A DNA stretch of 64,000 nt from CAXXFQ01 sp963674475 (GCA_963674475.2 CAXXFQ010000024.1:620001-684000), one strand, 5' to 3'; counted from the stretch's first letter, positions 27,901 to 36,046 are shown. A program made the numbers and translations. The notes: generated by a model from the sequence alone, not told the origin.

Positions 27901-28250
27901 AGTACCTTGCCGGAATCGCCTGCGATTGGGAAAAACCGGGCTTCGAACGTATTCTCATGAAACCGCATCCGGTCGGCGATCTGACCTTTGTCAAATGCCG
28001 ATACGATTCGATCCGCGGACCGATCGAAAGTCACTGGCGTCGGGAAAACGGCATGTTTAAATGGGAAATCAGCGTTCCGGTCGGCTCCACCGCACGCCTT
28101 TTCGTGCCGACCATTGACCCCGCCTCGGTCCGAGAATCAGGGCGCACCGATTTCGCAAAGCGGGGAATCCATCCGGTTGAGTTCAAAGACGGACGCGCCG
28201 TTTTCGACATTCCCTCGGGCAGCTACACCTTTGAGGCAACTTTAAAGTAG
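24936..28250 (+). CDS. Secreted alpha-L-rhamnosidase (GH78)
   Basis: 1104 residues with a lipoprotein-like signal (1-23, SAVIFAC). Domains in order: a beta-sandwich from about 38 (LTPHDLRVEYLVEPLGID); an inserted carbohydrate-binding-like region (about 160-330); the rhamnosidase N-terminal domain (ATAYVAGLGYYELYLNGQKV); a concanavalin-like domain (WIYDLGQNLVGWCRLKVEG); then the (alpha/alpha)6 catalytic barrel. DCPQRDERQGWQGD starts at residue 679 and holds the conserved acidic residues; TTIWELWNG lies late in the barrel. A C-terminal beta-domain closes the protein. It frees terminal L-rhamnose from plant or algal glycans. The ZIP transporter after it is convergent. Confidence 0.95.
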   Translation: MKMKLRWSTLVLLASLSAVIFACDSKAENPKAKKSGSLTPHDLRVEYLVEPLGIDELKPRFSWKLASDVPGDVQTAYRIVVFPAPKKLNRPGGVLPPVWDSKEVEGGQSVHVEYAGEPLRPATKYEWLLKVKDHQGRESDLHTGSFSTGLFPTDNDPRPWKGNWIGVDIAETDGYRLDLDGVNWIWTTTGAEKRAMPGKASFRKTFELPHDGEPSFAVLAFTGDNAAVVSINGKEVLKSMNFKTALVTEVKALLKPGKNVVTVVANNGGANPNPAGAMGKLVVGYADGKEVQVTTDATWKAFDGEPNDVTSVDFEDSAWKNAAVLVPVGAGPWGEIRVATKKTDIPARYLRRRFHAEKSDVVRATAYVAGLGYYELYLNGQKVGDHCLDPVLHEYHARVPYVTYDVTKMVQGGEENVLGAILGNGRYYAPRRDNPTVTRDYGFPKLLCQLEIEYADGTKQLVVSDRSWKLTTDGPIRANNDYDGEIYDARKKLGVWGAADYDDSRWSAAEKVEAPRGKLRAQMMPPMRITETIRPISLNEVRPGVWIYDLGQNLVGWCRLKVEGPAGTEIRLRHAETLDPSGNGELYVANLRGAQCRDLYTTGGNGVEVYEPRFTYHGFRYVELTGFPGKPDLDTITGCVVHTDLPRVGSFECSAPIINQIHQNIFWGVRGNYLSVPTDCPQRDERQGWQGDRAAESKGEMFLFDNVTLYAKWLNDIEDSQTSNGNLSDVCPPFWPLYNSNVTWPSAFTIIPESLYLQYGDRRPIERHYDAMVRWMDHLATFIKDDLIDKDNYGDWCVPPEKPELIHSEDPARKTSKAVLATSYYIHNLDLLARYAKMLGKTADVEKFHADAKRMTDAFNKKFYDPATGKYDNGTQTSCILPLRFGLVPEGEERKVFDVLIRNIETVTDHHVGTGLIGGQWLNRVLSDRGRADLSYRFATNTDYPSWGYMVQKGATTIWELWNGDTANPAMNSGNHVMLVGDLTIWLYEYLAGIACDWEKPGFERILMKPHPVGDLTFVKCRYDSIRGPIESHWRRENGMFKWEISVPVGSTARLFVPTIDPASVRESGRTDFAKRGIHPVEFKDGRAVFDIPSGSYTFEATLK

Positions 28251-28297
28251 GTGAGGGTGCCCGGCAATTCGGTCGAACCAAGCGCAAGGACCCTAGC

Positions 28298-29200
28298 TCA
28301 TTTCATCAGTAGTAGGCTGATCGCCATGATGGCCATGCCTGCGATGAGCCCTAGAAGACTGTCGTGACCTTTGCCGTAGGCCCGGCTCGTTGGCAGCAGT
28401 TCATCCAGGCTGATGTAGACCATGACTCCGGCCACGCCCCCGAAAAGCCAGCCCATCACCTCGGGTGGGATTGCGCCGGAATCACCTCCCAGGAAAAACC
28501 GCAAGCCGAAGTAGGCAATAATCGCCCCAATCGGTTCTGCCAGTCCGCTGAGGGAGGAGTAGATGAACGCCTTTTTTCGGTTGCCGGTGGCGTAGAATAT
28601 GGGCACCGAAACACTGATGCCCTCGGGGATGTTATGCAGCGCGATGGCAATGGCAATGACCAAGCCGACGCTTGGGTCTTCCAACGCCGCCAGGAAGGTG
28701 ACCAACCCTTCGGGGAAATTGTGGATTCCAATAGCCAGGGCGGTGAACAGCCCCATGCGTAAAAGTTTTTGGTGATCCACGCGATGGTCGTGGACGCCGG
28801 GAGGAGCGTGTGTCGGATCGGCCGCAACGGCAGCGAAATCCGGCATGGGAGCGGAATCGTTGTGCAACGGTGCGGTCTCTTGCTCCGCGTGGATTTCGTG
28901 CGGGTTCTCCGCCGAGGGGATCAGATTGTCGATGATCCCGATAAGAAGAATTCCCCCGAAAAAAGAGGCCGCGTTAAACCAATGTCCCCAGTAATCCCCG
29001 TAAGCGGCCACGAGCGAGTTGGTGCCTTCGGCAAAGATTTCCACGAAGGATACGTACAACATCACGCCGGCGGAAAAACCGGTTGCGACCGACAAAAATC
29101 GGTAGTTGGTTCGCTTGGCGAAGAACGCGATCGAGCTGCCGATGCAGGTGGCCATTCCGGCGAAACAGGTCAGCCCCAACGCAACCCAGACGTCATTCAT
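28298..29200 (-). CDS. zupT: ZIP-family zinc transporter (ZupT-like)
   Basis: 300 residues with eight predicted membrane helices. Metal-binding motifs HNFPEG (160-165) and HNIPEG (189-194), with GLAEPIGA (219-226), identify the ZupT branch of ZIP carriers, which import zinc and other divalent metals across the inner membrane. The loop between the third and fourth helices (about 100-145) is rich in His and acidic residues, as in many ZIPs. It is a single gene with its start next to an IS3 relic, which may have altered its promoter. Confidence 0.93.
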   Translation of the reverse strand: MNDVWVALGLTCFAGMATCIGSSIAFFAKRTNYRFLSVATGFSAGVMLYVSFVEIFAEGTNSLVAAYGDYWGHWFNAASFFGGILLIGIIDNLIPSAENPHEIHAEQETAPLHNDSAPMPDFAAVAADPTHAPPGVHDHRVDHQKLLRMGLFTALAIGIHNFPEGLVTFLAALEDPSVGLVIAIAIALHNIPEGISVSVPIFYATGNRKKAFIYSSLSGLAEPIGAIIAYFGLRFFLGGDSGAIPPEVMGWLFGGVAGVMVYISLDELLPTSRAYGKGHDSLLGLIAGMAIMAISLLLMK

Positions 29201-29385
29201 TCTAAATACCTATTCTCGGTGTAAAGCATTTCGAGGTACTCTACAGCTGATGGACACGGGAGCGATGCGGCGAGGTGTCGGACCTCGAACCGGATTGGGC
29301 TCAAATAGTCGAGTACGGTGTGGCGACGTCTACTGTTGTAAAACATTTCAAGGTAAAAGTAAATGCTCTGCTTCGTGTCCGTCAT
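29200..29385 (-). pseudogene. IS3-family OrfB C-terminal relic
   Basis: The minus strand encodes TKQSIYFYLEMFYNSRRRHT and VLDYLSPIRFE, the conserved end of IS3-family OrfB (iEyIe.fYN..R.Hs.LgylsP..fE). The catalytic part is missing. A more decayed copy of the same end is at 31861-31950. Confidence 0.75.
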
Positions 29386-29406
29386 CGGTAGGCCACCTCA
29401 AAGAGA

Positions 29407-29441
29407 AATGCCACTGTAGTCAAACCGGATACAGCGGCATT
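29407..29441 (-). terminator. Intrinsic-terminator-like hairpin after the second sigma/anti-sigma pair
   Basis: On the minus strand AATGCCGCTGTA, an 11-base loop and TACAGTGGCATT form a 12-bp stem with one G-U pair, followed by TCTCTTT. It lies 50 bases after the anti-sigma stop codon. The pairing is better on the minus strand than on the plus strand, which fits that direction. Confidence 0.6.
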
Positions 29442-29491
29442 TTGGTGTTTTATTCAGACCCCATCGGGGCTGTTTTCGAGAGGTCGGTCGA

Positions 29492-31123
29492 TCAGTCAAC
29501 CGAGTCAACGGTTTCTGCCTTCAAATCGCCGCGGATCACGCGGTATCGACCGTCGTCGAGTTTCCATTGAAGCAGGATGGCTTCGGCATCGCCGGGCGTG
29601 ACCGTCGCCCCGAAGTACCGGGGCTCTCGCTTTTCATTCGCCAGCTTCTGATAGAACGCGGCGATAGCCGTTGCTTTCGGGGATACTTCGGTAGCCGCTT
29701 TAACCCCCGCCTTGGCAGAAGCCTTGGCTGCTTCCTCACCGCGAGAACGAATCAACTCTTGCCGCTCTTCTTTGCTGAGATTTTCGGGGACCGGTTTCTG
29801 CTCGGGAACTGTTTTTTCCAGACTCGCCAAGGCTGCTCGGATACTGAATACGTTCGTCAGCCAAGAGGCGTCCAATCGCTCGGGGTAACCGCCATTTATG
29901 GCAGCCCCTTCAAATACTTGGGCCATCCCCCTGGGAAGTTCTCCCCCGCGATCCTTGGCCTTTTTCTTGAACTTGTCGATTTGGACCTTGGCCTTCTTCT
30001 CTAACTTCAGCCAAATACGCATTCCGTCGACGAAGGCCGCTTCGTCTATGGCCGGAAGTTTCATGGTTGGCTCTTCGCCAAGCTCTTCTTGGGAAGGGGG
30101 TTGAAATCGAGCGGGGTCAAGCGGAACATTCCACTTGATGTTGTCCCATTGTTGATCGATGGTCACCACCCGGCTTTGGCGCGGCATCACCTGCTTTTGC
30201 TTAATTTCCAAGCGAATCGGGAGGTTTTGCTCGAGGTCCACCCAAACACGAAGTCGAATGTCTGAATCGTTCGGCGTCGGATTTCCTTCCGTGGGACGCG
30301 CTCCCAAACCCAGCTTCCAGCCGACAATTTCGAAACCGGCGGCACGACGCCCGTTGATTTCCTTCTCGCCAAGGTTGCGGTCAGGCGACTCACGGACTTC
30401 GAGCAACCGGTTCAACCAATTTTCCGTGGCTGGAGGGATACCCGACAGAGACGCATCAATGAAACGGACCTTACCGTCGACCCACACGTAGCCCCTGTCA
30501 CCAAGCATCAGGAAACGAATTTTTCCCTTGGTTGCTTTTCCTTTGACCGACTTTTCACCTTCGATAAGCGTGCTATACTTTTCACCGTCGAAAAGCATCG
30601 AGATCGTCCCTTGCATGGGTTCCCCCGTTGGCTCTCCCGGTAACAGACCTTTCTCCACGGTCACCGTCGTGACGAAATCGCAGGTCATCGTTTTCGCCTG
30701 GCGGATCTTTTCGAGCACGTCGGCAAAGGCGAGCTTCTCTCCGGTCGTCAGTAGCAGCAGAAGCAAAACGCAACAGACTACGGGCACCAGCGCGGCGGCT
30801 GCCCAGCCGGTTTTATGTCGTCGCAATGTCATGGCAATTTCTCCTTTATTGGGCCACCACCGCCGGGAAGCATCGGATTCTTCTTTGCATAAAGGAACCG
30901 AAACGGGCAGCAGGGCCATCAGTTGGTCGCGACGCTGGTCATGGTCGCAGTCGAACGTTTTGGAGAAAGTCTCGAGCAACTCCGTGTGCCGCCGGGAGGC
31001 CTCCTGCCAAGCGGCATGGCACCGTTGGCACTCAAGAGCATGCTGTCGAAGCGACCGGGCAAGTGCTTCGTCCAACAGGTTCATGCTCAGCAGGTTCCAA
31101 GTTTTGGCATCTGGACAGGTCAT
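29492..31123 (-). CDS. Zinc-finger anti-sigma factor with large exported domain, second
   Basis: 543 residues. The N-terminal zinc-finger has HALECQRC (His28, Cys32, Cys35). One membrane helix is at about 106-126. Outside is a LolA-like domain (about 130-330), then an acidic/basic linker and a coiled, Ala/Lys-rich segment (about 455-490), then a short C-terminal module (YFGATVTPGDAEAILLQWKL). The start follows GGAGGTGAAGTC and overlaps the sigma stop by four bases. The architecture parallels 22323-23693 but the sequences are only distantly related, so the two modules are not a recent duplication. Confidence 0.8.
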   Translation of the reverse strand: MTCPDAKTWNLLSMNLLDEALARSLRQHALECQRCHAAWQEASRRHTELLETFSKTFDCDHDQRRDQLMALLPVSVPLCKEESDASRRWWPNKGEIAMTLRRHKTGWAAAALVPVVCCVLLLLLLTTGEKLAFADVLEKIRQAKTMTCDFVTTVTVEKGLLPGEPTGEPMQGTISMLFDGEKYSTLIEGEKSVKGKATKGKIRFLMLGDRGYVWVDGKVRFIDASLSGIPPATENWLNRLLEVRESPDRNLGEKEINGRRAAGFEIVGWKLGLGARPTEGNPTPNDSDIRLRVWVDLEQNLPIRLEIKQKQVMPRQSRVVTIDQQWDNIKWNVPLDPARFQPPSQEELGEEPTMKLPAIDEAAFVDGMRIWLKLEKKAKVQIDKFKKKAKDRGGELPRGMAQVFEGAAINGGYPERLDASWLTNVFSIRAALASLEKTVPEQKPVPENLSKEERQELIRSRGEEAAKASAKAGVKAATEVSPKATAIAAFYQKLANEKREPRYFGATVTPGDAEAILLQWKLDDGRYRVIRGDLKAETVDSVD

Positions 31124-31659
31124 GACTTCACCTCCTCCCGACGATGGATCGTCGCAAGGCGTTCTCGTGCTTTGGCCAGCACGCGATAGAAAGTTGATTT
31201 TGACAGCCCCACGACGCTGCGGGCCTGCTCAGCGTCCAAGTCCTGTAAGTAGAAGGCCTGTAGACACAGACGTTCTCGCTCGGGGAGCTTGGCAAGGTCT
31301 TTCTGGAGCGTTTCAAGATGTGGCGAGGCCTCGTGCTGACGCGTCACCGGCTCGACCTCCTTGGGCAGCGGACGAGCCAACTGGCGGTCACGAAGCCGCC
31401 CTCGTATCCATTCGCGGCAGACCTGGCGTGCGATGCCTGTCAGCCACGCCGAAAAACGCTCCGGATCTCGCAGGGAGTCCAATTTCGAGTAAGCTCGCAA
31501 AAAGACCTCCTGCGTCAAATCGGCCGCTGAGTGCAGATCGTCGGTCGTGTTGAAGCAAATCGCACGGATCAATCGCGCCCGACGGTCGTACAGCTCGGCA
31601 AACGCCGAACGATCACCCCGCCGGGCCGCTTTGGCCAGTGCACCATCGGTTTCTTTCAC
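31120..31659 (-). CDS. ECF RNA polymerase sigma factor, second
   Basis: 179 residues from GTG at 31659, preceded by a strong GGAGGGGG site. Region 2: FAELYDRRARLIRAICF, DLTQEVFLRAYSKLDSLRD and RFSAWLTGIARQVCREWIRG. Region 4: LAKLPERERLCLQAFYLQDL and VGLSKSTFYRVLAKARERL. It is coupled to the anti-sigma gene by a four-base overlap. Targets unknown. Confidence 0.92.
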   Translation of the reverse strand: MKETDGALAKAARRGDRSAFAELYDRRARLIRAICFNTTDDLHSAADLTQEVFLRAYSKLDSLRDPERFSAWLTGIARQVCREWIRGRLRDRQLARPLPKEVEPVTRQHEASPHLETLQKDLAKLPERERLCLQAFYLQDLDAEQARSVVGLSKSTFYRVLAKARERLATIHRREEVKS

Positions 31660-31860
31660 GATTTTCTACCCCCTCCTCAGCAGCGTAATTTTGACGGCCG
31701 TCACCCTAATAGTGCAAGATATCCCCGTTTTTCCCAAAGAATCGCTGAAAATTCGAGATTCAATGAAACGCCGGAATTGAAGTCGGTCACGTATTATTCG
31801 AGGTTTGAGGTGCCCTACCGATGAAGGGCACGGAGCGACCAAGTTTATGCGTCGGAGTGT

Positions 31861-31950
31861 TTAAACTCTTCCCGACTCAAGTTCAAATAGCCTATATTGC
31901 CAAGCTCGCAATCGTAAAGCATCCTGGCATAAAAGTAAATGCTCCTCATG
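31861..31950 (-). pseudogene. IS3 OrfB end, heavily decayed
   Basis: The minus strand reads RSIYFYARMLYDCELGN then IGYLNLSREEF, matching QSIYFYLEMFYN...LDYLSPIRFE at 29200-29385. It sits in an otherwise empty 490-base gap (31660-32149). Also in the gap is a 7-bp stem hairpin at 31810-31831 (GTGCCCT...AGGGCAC) without a T-run. Confidence 0.5.
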
Positions 31951-32149
31951 GGATAGCGATAAGGGGCCACATAGGTGAAACTACCTAGTTTTCCGTCCGT
32001 TGTGTGGGGGGGTGTCCTTTCGAAGTAATCTCAACAAAAAAACTGCAAGCTTGGTCACAAAAACATACAGCGACCGCTTCTTTTTTTTCTCAAAAGCGAT
32101 AAACTGACTTTTTGACTGTTTTCCAGCTTTCAAGACGGAGGATCAAACG

Positions 32150-32614
32150 ATGAGGATTTTGCTCGTTTCCCTGCTCGCGGTATCTCTACTCGGTATTTGG
32201 TCAGTCGGAACCGCTCGGGCCGCGGACCAAGCCCAGCCAGACAAGACCCCGCAAGCACAGAAGCAGTTCATGGTCTATCCGATCGGTTGGGTGCGGAAGT
32301 CGGAAGGCCGGACGACGATCGAAGTGGACAAGAAGTATCAAGCTGCCCTCATGGGTATGGAGAAGTTCAAGGAAATCTGGGTCCTCTACTGGTTCGACCG
32401 CAATGACACGCCCGAAAAACGCTCCATTCTTCAGGTTCATCCTGGAGGAAGAAAGGGGACTCCGATGCGGGGCGTTTTTACGACTCACTCCCCGGTTCGC
32501 CCGAATCTGATCGCCATGAGCCGATGCAAAATCATTTCGGTAAAGGGCACCGTCATCGAAATCGAAGGCATCGACGCCTTCCCCGATACGCCGGTAATCG
32601 ATTTGAAAAACTAG
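32150..32614 (+). CDS. Exported TrmO/TsaA-fold protein
   Basis: 154 residues after GACGGAGGATC. Residues 1-24 are a good signal peptide (LLVSLLAVSLLGIWSVGTARA, cleavage likely after ARA). The rest is a compact TsaA/TrmO (UPF0066) domain: YPIGWVRKSEGRTTIEVD (43-60), FKEIWVLYWFDRND, RGVFTTHSPVRPNLIAMS (107-124) and the closing DTPVIDLKN. TrmO methylates t6A37 in tRNA in the cytoplasm with SAM, so an exported version should do something else. It is single, with no operon partner. The fold call is firm; the function is unknown. Confidence 0.75.
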   Translation: MRILLVSLLAVSLLGIWSVGTARAADQAQPDKTPQAQKQFMVYPIGWVRKSEGRTTIEVDKKYQAALMGMEKFKEIWVLYWFDRNDTPEKRSILQVHPGGRKGTPMRGVFTTHSPVRPNLIAMSRCKIISVKGTVIEIEGIDAFPDTPVIDLKN

Positions 32615-32911
32615 GGCTTTGGGAAAGGTCTTGGCTTGATTGCGCGATAGTTAAACTGTCCCCCCACTTGTCTAGACCACGGACCGGTTTGAATTTGAGT
32701 ACGATTTTGAATTTGAGTACGATAAAGAAATCGTCCCGGGAGCCCCACTGCCGTCACCGTCACCTCGGCCAGTTCACAACCCATGGCCGAGTGTACGGTG
32801 TAAACTGGGAGGTCTCCCCTGGAGTCCACACTCCAGCAGACACCCCGGCTCGTCGCCCCGAGCAGCGCTAGGCGGAAACTGCCTATAAAAAGTTATGCGT
32901 AGGTGCAAACA

Positions 32912-33277
32912 ATGAAATGGAAACCAATTTCTGAAGAACTAATATGGGATGAAATTAATTCTGCCGAAAAAAGAATGACCCCTCAGCAACAGAAACTCTG
33001 GAAAACTATTCGTATACCCCCCCAGAAATGGAAGCAAGATCCATGGGGAAATGAAGGGGAAGGGTTCTGGGTAGTTGCTATCTATGGTAACAAAGTGGTC
33101 TGGTACAATGATATAGAAGATGGATTTAACCGATCTTCCTATAAGAAATTTGGTGAAATTATAGATTGTTATTGTAATCAAGATGAACTGAAATGGACAT
33201 TACAGTATATTTTTAATGAAATTCAAGATGGGTATCCAAGCGGTGGATATTCGGGGCCTCCACAACCTATCGCATAA
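32912..33277 (+). CDS. Small soluble protein, unknown function
   Basis: 121 residues from ATG at 32912 with AGGTG six bases upstream; a GTG nine bases earlier is also possible. It is aromatic-rich and acidic, with WGNEGEGFWVVAIYGNKVV and YNDIEDGFNRSSYKKFGEII. The single-domain shape resembles the small SMI1/KNR4-like or other immunity-type proteins found near toxins, and RHS fragments do lie 2 kb away, but the similarity is too weak to name it. Low G+C relative to its neighbours suggests transfer. Confidence 0.6.
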   Translation: MKWKPISEELIWDEINSAEKRMTPQQQKLWKTIRIPPQKWKQDPWGNEGEGFWVVAIYGNKVVWYNDIEDGFNRSSYKKFGEIIDCYCNQDELKWTLQYIFNEIQDGYPSGGYSGPPQPIA

Positions 33278-33411
33278 CCCGGCGCTGTACCGGATTGCAG
33301 GGGGCGGCTTCATTTTCCCCCTCACTGCGGTTGGCGGTGGCCTGCTATTCAAAAACTGGTCCATGTGGTATGAGAGTATCCAGAGCCCTGTAGGGGTGGA
33401 AGGAGACTCTT

Positions 33412-33696
33412 GTGAAGAATCGCGGGAAGCGACATACGCCGGAGCAGATTATCAGGAAGCTTCGTGACGCGGACGCGATGCTCAACTCGGGCAAGACGAT
33501 CGGCGAAGCGTGCCAAGCCTTGGAAATCTGTGAGCAGACGTTTCATCGCTGGCGGCAGCAGTACGGTGGAATGAAGGCCGAAGAGGCGAAGCGGCTGAAA
33601 GAACTGGAACAGGAGAACAAGCGTTTGAAGCGTCTGGTGGCTGACCAAGCCCTGGATATCCAGATACTTCGGGATGTGGCAGAGGGAAACTTGTGA
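33412..33696 (+). CDS. IS407-like OrfA (helix-turn-helix and leucine zipper)
   Basis: 94 residues from GTG with GGAGAC upstream. RHTPEQIIRKLRDAD and the helix-turn-helix GKTIGEACQALEICEQTFHR are followed by WRQQYGGMKAEEAKRLKELE and a leucine-zipper-like heptad tail. OrfA binds the IS ends and helps to recruit OrfB. The stop overlaps the OrfB start (GTGA). Confidence 0.93.
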   Translation: MKNRGKRHTPEQIIRKLRDADAMLNSGKTIGEACQALEICEQTFHRWRQQYGGMKAEEAKRLKELEQENKRLKRLVADQALDIQILRDVAEGNL

Positions 33697-34589
33697 GCCC
33701 CTCTCGGAAACGTGAGACGGTAATAAAGCTCAAAGGGAAGCACGGCGTGAGCGAGCGTCGAGCTTGCCGAGCCTTGAAGCAGCCTCGTAGCACACAGCGT
33801 TACGAGACGAAGCCGCGCGACGATGAACCGCGTTTGGTTGATCGGATGCTTGAACTTGTTAGCGGGCGTCCTCGTTTCGGCTATCGTCGGATCAGCGCGT
33901 TGCTGCAAGCCGAAGGTTGGCGAGCGAGCTTCACAAGGGTTTACCGTCTGTGGCGTCGAGAGGGGCTGAAAGTGCCTCAAAAACAGCGGAAACGACGACG
34001 ATTAGGCTCGGGTGAGAACGCTTGTCATCGCCGTCGTGCAGAGTATAAGGACCACGTGTGGACATGGGATTTCATCTTTGATCGGACGACGAGTGGGCGT
34101 TCGCTAAAGTGGCTGTCGATCATTGATGAATTCACAAGAGAGTGTTTAGCGTTGAAAGTGGCTGGCAGCATTACCTCGGAAGATGTGATCGATACGCTGG
34201 CCGAACTTTTTGCGATGCGAGGCGTGCCAAGAAATATTCGTAGCGACAATGGCCCGGAGTTCATCGCCAAGACGGTTCGAGAATGGTTGGAGCGAGTAGA
34301 CGTGAAGACGCTCTACGTAGCACCAGGCAGCCCATGGGAAAACGGCTATGCCGAAAGCTTCCATTGTCGGCTTCGAGACGAGCTTCTGGCTCGTGAGGAA
34401 TTTGAGAATCTCCAAGCTGCCCGGCGATTGGCCAAAGCCTGGCAGGAAGACTACAACCACGTTCGGCCACACGGTTCGTTGGGCTACCAATCCCCGTCGA
34501 AATTTGCAGCGGGCTGTGCCGCTTCCGTTCGGGCTACGCCCTCACTCCAGCAGCACAGCCCGAAATCTGACCCATTACCCGTTACCTAA
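33693..34589 (+). CDS. IS407-like OrfB (DDE transposase)
   Basis: 298 residues. An N-terminal HTH_21 region (FGYRRISALLQAEG) precedes the rve catalytic core. The DDE triad is Asp126 (WTWDFIFD), Asp185 (RSDNGPEF) and Glu221 (WENGYAESF). It starts with GTG overlapping the orfA stop, so it may be made by coupled re-initiation rather than, or as well as, the frameshift fusion known in IS3 elements. The C-terminal 30 residues after FAAGCAA are unusual and run up to the right end. Confidence 0.93.
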   Translation: MSPSRKRETVIKLKGKHGVSERRACRALKQPRSTQRYETKPRDDEPRLVDRMLELVSGRPRFGYRRISALLQAEGWRASFTRVYRLWRREGLKVPQKQRKRRRLGSGENACHRRRAEYKDHVWTWDFIFDRTTSGRSLKWLSIIDEFTRECLALKVAGSITSEDVIDTLAELFAMRGVPRNIRSDNGPEFIAKTVREWLERVDVKTLYVAPGSPWENGYAESFHCRLRDELLAREEFENLQAARRLAKAWQEDYNHVRPHGSLGYQSPSKFAAGCAASVRATPSLQQHSPKSDPLPVT

Positions 34590-34681
34590 CCGAAACTCTC
34601 ATAACCCCTGGTACAGAAAATTAAAGCCGGTCAGCGGCTCGTGAGCTTCACCGTAATTTGCAAAAAATGTTGAAAGAGTAA

Positions 34682-35200
34682 ATGTTCACACTCCCCATTC
34701 GAATCATCATCATTGTGATTACCGCAGCATACGGCAGTCATGCACTCGCCAACGGCAACGAATCCGGGTACATATTGCTTGCAGCGGCGGCGATATTCGT
34801 AATCGGCTATTTTCGATACGGCCCAATTCGTCCAGCTTATATGGCTATGCGACGCGGATATATTGATGTTGCTCGGAAACATATTGAGACAATCAAGTTC
34901 CCAAAACTACTTAGCTCCCAATCTCGTGCCTACTTATATTGGATTTGCGGTGTCATCGCCGCACAGGACTCTGACAATTTACTATACGCGGAAAAACAAA
35001 TGCGTTTGGCCATTGATGGGTCACTCCGTACTTCAAATGACCGTTGTCTTGCAATGGCAACGCTCGCCCACATCGTTGCCCAGAATGACGACTTGGAAAG
35101 AGCAAGGCAGTTACTTGCGGATGCGGAGCATATTCCTCACAGGGACGGCGTATCGGAATACCTCAAACAATTGAGCACTGAATTCGAGAAAGCCAAATAA
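34682..35200 (+). CDS. Membrane-anchored TPR-like protein, unknown function
   Basis: 172 residues. There are two N-terminal hydrophobic segments (IRIIIIVITAAYGSHAL and YILLAAAAIFVIGYF), then a helical repeat region: RRGYIDVARKHIETIKFP, YAEKQMRLAIDGSLRTSND and ATLAHIVAQNDDLERARQLL, resembling two or three TPR units. The start at 34682 lies only 49 bases after the IS-end scar, so the original promoter, and perhaps the 5' end, may have been replaced by the insertion. Confidence 0.6.
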   Translation: MFTLPIRIIIIVITAAYGSHALANGNESGYILLAAAAIFVIGYFRYGPIRPAYMAMRRGYIDVARKHIETIKFPKLLSSQSRAYLYWICGVIAAQDSDNLLYAEKQMRLAIDGSLRTSNDRCLAMATLAHIVAQNDDLERARQLLADAEHIPHRDGVSEYLKQLSTEFEKAK

Positions 35201-35209
35201 CCAGGCGTT

Positions 35210-35755
35210 GGCCGGTGAAGAGGAGTTGCCAGTCGTAGTTGGTGTTGGTATTTTTAGATTGAAGCTGGCGTCGCGGATCTCGACTTGGCCGTAGGCGTCT
35301 CAGCCGCATCGTTCACGGATGTTGTAGCCGGGCATCTCCAGCAGGGCGACGACGTTGTAGTTTACTTCGCTCAGCGCCCAGAGCCGCTCAATCGTCGTCG
35401 TTTCACCAACGGTGATCATCCGGTCGCGAAGGATCAACTCGTCAATGTATCGCTTCCGTGTCGGACTGACCGAAGGGAGACTGGCCGCGATTTGGGAAAA
35501 ATTTTCAAGTGGGTTTTCGCTCTCCCAATCGCCAGCCCGGGCTCCAGGGCCCCAAACGTAGCGCCGGTGGGCGGTGACGAAGCGTTTTTCTAGACAACGC
35601 CAGTCCTTGTCGTAATAGTAGTGCCGGGTCTCGTCGAGGGTGCCGGAGACGTAAGTCTTTTGGACCGTGCGATGGTGCATCTCATCGTACTCGGCGACGT
35701 TCGTCGTGTCATTGGCCAGCCACGATCGCTTTACGACGAAATGAAACGTTTCCAT
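35210..35755 (-). pseudogene. RHS-repeat protein core fragment, frameshifted
   Basis: The minus strand encodes NVAEYDEMHHRTVQKTYVSG, TLDETRHYYYDKDWRCLEKR, RYVWGP, YIDELILRDR and ERLWALSEVNYNVVALLE, then after a stop YDAYGQVEIRDASF and, in a third frame, TNYDWQLLFTGQR. This is the RHS-repeat-associated core order. Stops and at least two frameshifts show it is dead. The matching upstream part lies at 39050-39250. Confidence 0.8.
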
Positions 35756-35849
35756 TCCAAGAAAGAAGATTTTCGTTTGAAATAAACTGGGCTTATCGAC
35801 CCGACTTTCGTTTTTTGGAGCCTACCCTAAAACACAAGTTGGGGTTCAG

Positions 35850-35955
35850 GTGATGTAGGTAAAGATGAGGTAGAGTAGATTTTCGCCGAAGACGAGGAAT
35901 CGGTCGAGACATTCCCGTTTGATCGAGCCGATGAACTGTTCGATGTCGACACGGC
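35850..35955 (-). pseudogene. Integrase C-terminal fragment
   Basis: The minus strand encodes VDIEQFIGSIKRECLDRFL followed by VFGENLLYLIFTYIT, the region just after the catalytic Glu of rve-type integrases (ERFIGSIRRECLD...FGE..L). Nothing of the N-terminal or catalytic part remains. Confidence 0.65.
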
Positions 35956-36046
35956 ACCGGTCAATTGAAATGACGAGAGCGACCAACTATAATTAGTACT
36001 GAAAATTTTCTGTGAGTCGATTCTTTGAAAGCATTGGTGCGCAACA

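Larger units (their letters stand above)
33357..34615 (+). mobile_element. Intact IS3-family (IS407-like) insertion sequence
   Basis: Left end TGGTCCATGTGGTATGAGAG (33357-33376) and right end CTCTCATAACCCCTGGTACA (34596-34615) are imperfect inverted repeats. Between them are orfA and orfB with a four-base GTGA overlap and all catalytic residues. It is the only complete element in the window. The right flank continues as AAAATTAAAGCCGGTCA, also found beside four other scars, so the true right boundary may lie up to 18 bases further on. Confidence 0.85.

Noticed and set aside
25884..28034. Long minus-strand frames (345 and 296 codons) within the rhamnosidase
   Set aside because: Antisense to a well-supported GH78 gene in a G+C-rich region; no domain recognised.
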